Positions 52,662 through 54,052 of a DNA stretch of 54,052 nt are shown piece after piece. The notes beneath the pieces were generated by a model. It searched no databases and was not told the origin of the DNA. It saw only the letters and a list, made by a program, of their open reading frames with translations. Source of the stretch: Streptomyces sp. NRRL B-24085 (lineage in GTDB: Bacteria > Actinomycetota > Actinomycetes > Streptomycetales > Streptomycetaceae); the NCBI RefSeq assembly GCF_001282115.1, contig NZ_LJBR01000083.1, forward strand, positions 1 to 54,052, read 5' to 3'. Position 1 is the stretch's first letter, and each line of letters starts with the position of its first letter. The translations under genes and the position numbers were made by a program.

Positions 52662-53699
52662 TCAGGCGCCCGCCACTCGGGCCGGCATCCGGCCCTCCCG
52701 GGACCAGGCCAGCAGGTCGTCGAGGCTCCAGGTGGTCACGATCCGCTCGGCGGGCACCCCGCACTCCTCCGCCCGCTCGCAGCCGAGGATCTGCCAGTCG
52801 AGCTGGCCGGGCGCGTGTGCGTCGGTGTCGACCGAGAACAGCACACCCGCCCCGACCGCCCTGCGCAGCAGCCGGCGCGGCGGGTCGAGGCGCTCCGGGC
52901 GGCTGTTGATCTCCACCGCGGTGCCCGACTCGGCGCAGGCGGCGAACACCTCGTCCGCGTCGAACTCCGACTCGGGCCGCCCCCGCCCGGTCACCAGCCG
53001 TCCCGTGCAGTGCCCGAGGACGTTCGCGTGCGGATTGCGTACGGCGGCCACCATGCGCCGGGTCATCGAGCGGGCGTCCATGCGCAGCTTGGAGTGCACG
53101 GACACGACCACGACGTCCAGGCGGTCCAGGAGTCCGGGCTCCTGGTCCAGCGAGCCGTCGTCGAGGATGTCGCACTCGATACCGGTGAGCAGCCTGAACG
53201 GCGCCCAGGTCTCGTTCAGGGCGGCCACCACGTCCAACTGTTCCCGCAGCCGCTCCGGGGACAGCCCGCGGGCCACGGTCAGCCGCGGCGAGTGGTCGGT
53301 CAGCACCGCCCACTCGTGGCCCAGCTCCGCGGCGGTGCGGCCCATCTCCTCGATCGGGCTGCCGCCGTCCGACCAGTCGGAGTGCAGATGGCAGTCGCCG
53401 CGCAGCAGCGCCCGCAGCTTCTCGCCGCCCCGCGCCCGGGGCGCGGTGGACTCCGCCTCCAGTTTCTCCAGGTAGCCGGGCACGCCTCCGGCCAGCACCT
53501 CGCGCACCACCTGGGCCGTCTTCGGGCCGACGCCCTTGAGCGACTCCAGCGAACCGGCCTGCGCGCGCTCGCGCACCTCGTCCGCGGACAGGTCGTCCAG
53601 CACCCGGGCCGCCGTACGGAAGGCACGGACGCGGTACGTCGGCGCCAGGGACCGCTCCAGCAGGAAGGCGATCCGTTCCAGGGCCTCGACGGGTTCCAT
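52662..53699 (-). CDS. Helix-hairpin-helix plus PHP phosphoesterase protein
   Basis: 345 residues. The N-terminal about 90 residues match the 8-kDa and HhH region of family X DNA polymerases (LKGVGPKTAQVVREVL). A PHP domain follows, with metal ligands in GDCHLHSDWSDGG, LTDHSPRL, GIECDIL, VSVHSKL and DTDAHAPGQLDW. Bacterial PolX has polymerase and PHP domains; here the nucleotidyltransferase core is missing between them. It may be a DNA-linked phosphoesterase. I start it at ATG 53699, preceded by two GGAGGTGG motifs. It ends 40 bases before the HAD gene. Confidence 0.83.
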   Translation of the reverse strand: MEPVEALERIAFLLERSLAPTYRVRAFRTAARVLDDLSADEVRERAQAGSLESLKGVGPKTAQVVREVLAGGVPGYLEKLEAESTAPRARGGEKLRALLRGDCHLHSDWSDGGSPIEEMGRTAAELGHEWAVLTDHSPRLTVARGLSPERLREQLDVVAALNETWAPFRLLTGIECDILDDGSLDQEPGLLDRLDVVVVSVHSKLRMDARSMTRRMVAAVRNPHANVLGHCTGRLVTGRGRPESEFDADEVFAACAESGTAVEINSRPERLDPPRRLLRRAVGAGVLFSVDTDAHAPGQLDWQILGCERAEECGVPAERIVTTWSLDDLLAWSREGRMPARVAGA

Positions 53700-53756
53700 G
53701 GCCACCTCCACCTCCAGAGTTCCCCAGGGGCCCGGGGGCCGCACGACGGGCGAGCG

Positions 53757-53781
53757 GTTTGTGCGGTACGGCGCCGGGTAC
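53757..53781 (+). promoter_or_regulatory. Sigma-B-type stress promoter
   Basis: GTTT (53757-53760) and GGGTAC (53776-53781) are 15 bases apart, matching the Streptomyces sigma-B consensus GNNT-N14-16-GGGTAY. It reads toward the truncated SDR gene 86 bases downstream, which suggests osmotic or general stress control. Confidence 0.6.
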
Positions 53782-53866
53782 TGCGATGCCTCACCGGATC
53801 ACCTCCGGGTGTCCGGCAGTTGCCTCGTCGTCCCCCGACGACACCCCGCCCCACGAGGAGGCCGAC

Positions 53867-54052
53867 ATGTCCGCCCCACCGCACCGCCCAGCAAGGTGGC
53901 CGTGATCACCGGCGCCGACTCCGGCATCGGCCGGGCCACCGCCGTCCGCCTGGCCCGGGCGGGGATGGACATCGGCATCACCTGGCACAGCGACCTCGAG
54001 GGCGCGGAGGAGACCGCCGAGGAGGTCCGCGCCCTGGGACGGCGCGCGGCCG
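53867..54052 (+). CDS. SDR-family oxidoreductase, cut by window edge and apparently frameshifted
   Basis: The visible part contains KVAVITGADSGIGRATAVRL and DIGITWHSDLEGAEETAEEV, typical of glucose-1-dehydrogenase-like SDRs induced by stress. The ATG at 53867 has a fine GAGGAGG site but reads out of frame and stops at 53903-53905. One extra C after GCCCC would make MSAPTAPPSKVAVITG, the expected start. So a base is missing here, or the gene begins at GTG 53896. It may be a draft-assembly error. Confidence 0.65.

Noticed and set aside
1..54052. bldA control through TTA codons
   Set aside because: Reading the genes by eye I found no in-frame TTA codon; a full codon count would be decisive.

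Overview
The window is chromosomal DNA from a Streptomyces-type actinomycete. It has very high GC content, strong third-position GC bias, many GTG and TTG starts, repeated 4-base ATGA/GTGA stop-start couplings, Streptomyces-style promoters and a dispersed intergenic repeat common in this genus. I see no rRNA, tRNA, CRISPR array, insertion sequence or prophage. The left edge cuts a GH35 beta-galactosidase and the right edge cuts a short-chain dehydrogenase.

Layout: 1-6.3 kb holds a sugar transporter plus beta-galactosidase unit behind a perfect LacI-type palindrome, a YheO-type regulator coupled to a threonine/serine dehydratase, a cupin, and a divergent oxidoreductase/SDR pair that shares two TetR-type operators. 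6.3-12.3 kb holds a CoxE-VWA/MoxR pair, an FtsX-type ABC exporter operon and two unknown proteins.

12.3-31 kb is the functional centre, a complete L-rhamnose system. A GH78 rhamnosidase and a secreted beta-propeller protein, possibly an L-rhamnose-glucuronate lyase, would free rhamnose. The rhaT-P-Q-S ABC importer and the mutarotase RhaM bring it in. RhaI, RhaB and the bifunctional RhaEW convert it to dihydroxyacetone phosphate and L-lactate. The adjoining lutABC genes oxidise L-lactate to pyruvate. A LacI-family regulator gene closes the import operon. Three promoters in the cluster (rhaI, rhaT, rhamnosidase) each carry a matching TGAAWCGATWCA-like site just after the predicted transcription start.

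31-54 kb is a mosaic of short transcription units: a peptidase, a lipoprotein, a frameshifted ECF41-like sigma factor, a Cys-cluster/pentapeptide protein, a stand-alone CYP102-like P450 with a divergent TetR, a DUF2470 gene directly behind an iron box, a lactonase, two FUSC-type exporters, an erythromycin-esterase homologue, a CGNR regulator divergent from an oxidoreductase with three copies of a 19-bp operator between them, a ROK regulator, a VanX-like dipeptidase, an SDR behind a 19-bp-spacer MerR-type promoter, a HhH-PHP protein and a truncated SDR behind a sigma-B-type promoter. Four convergent gene pairs overlap at their 3' ends.
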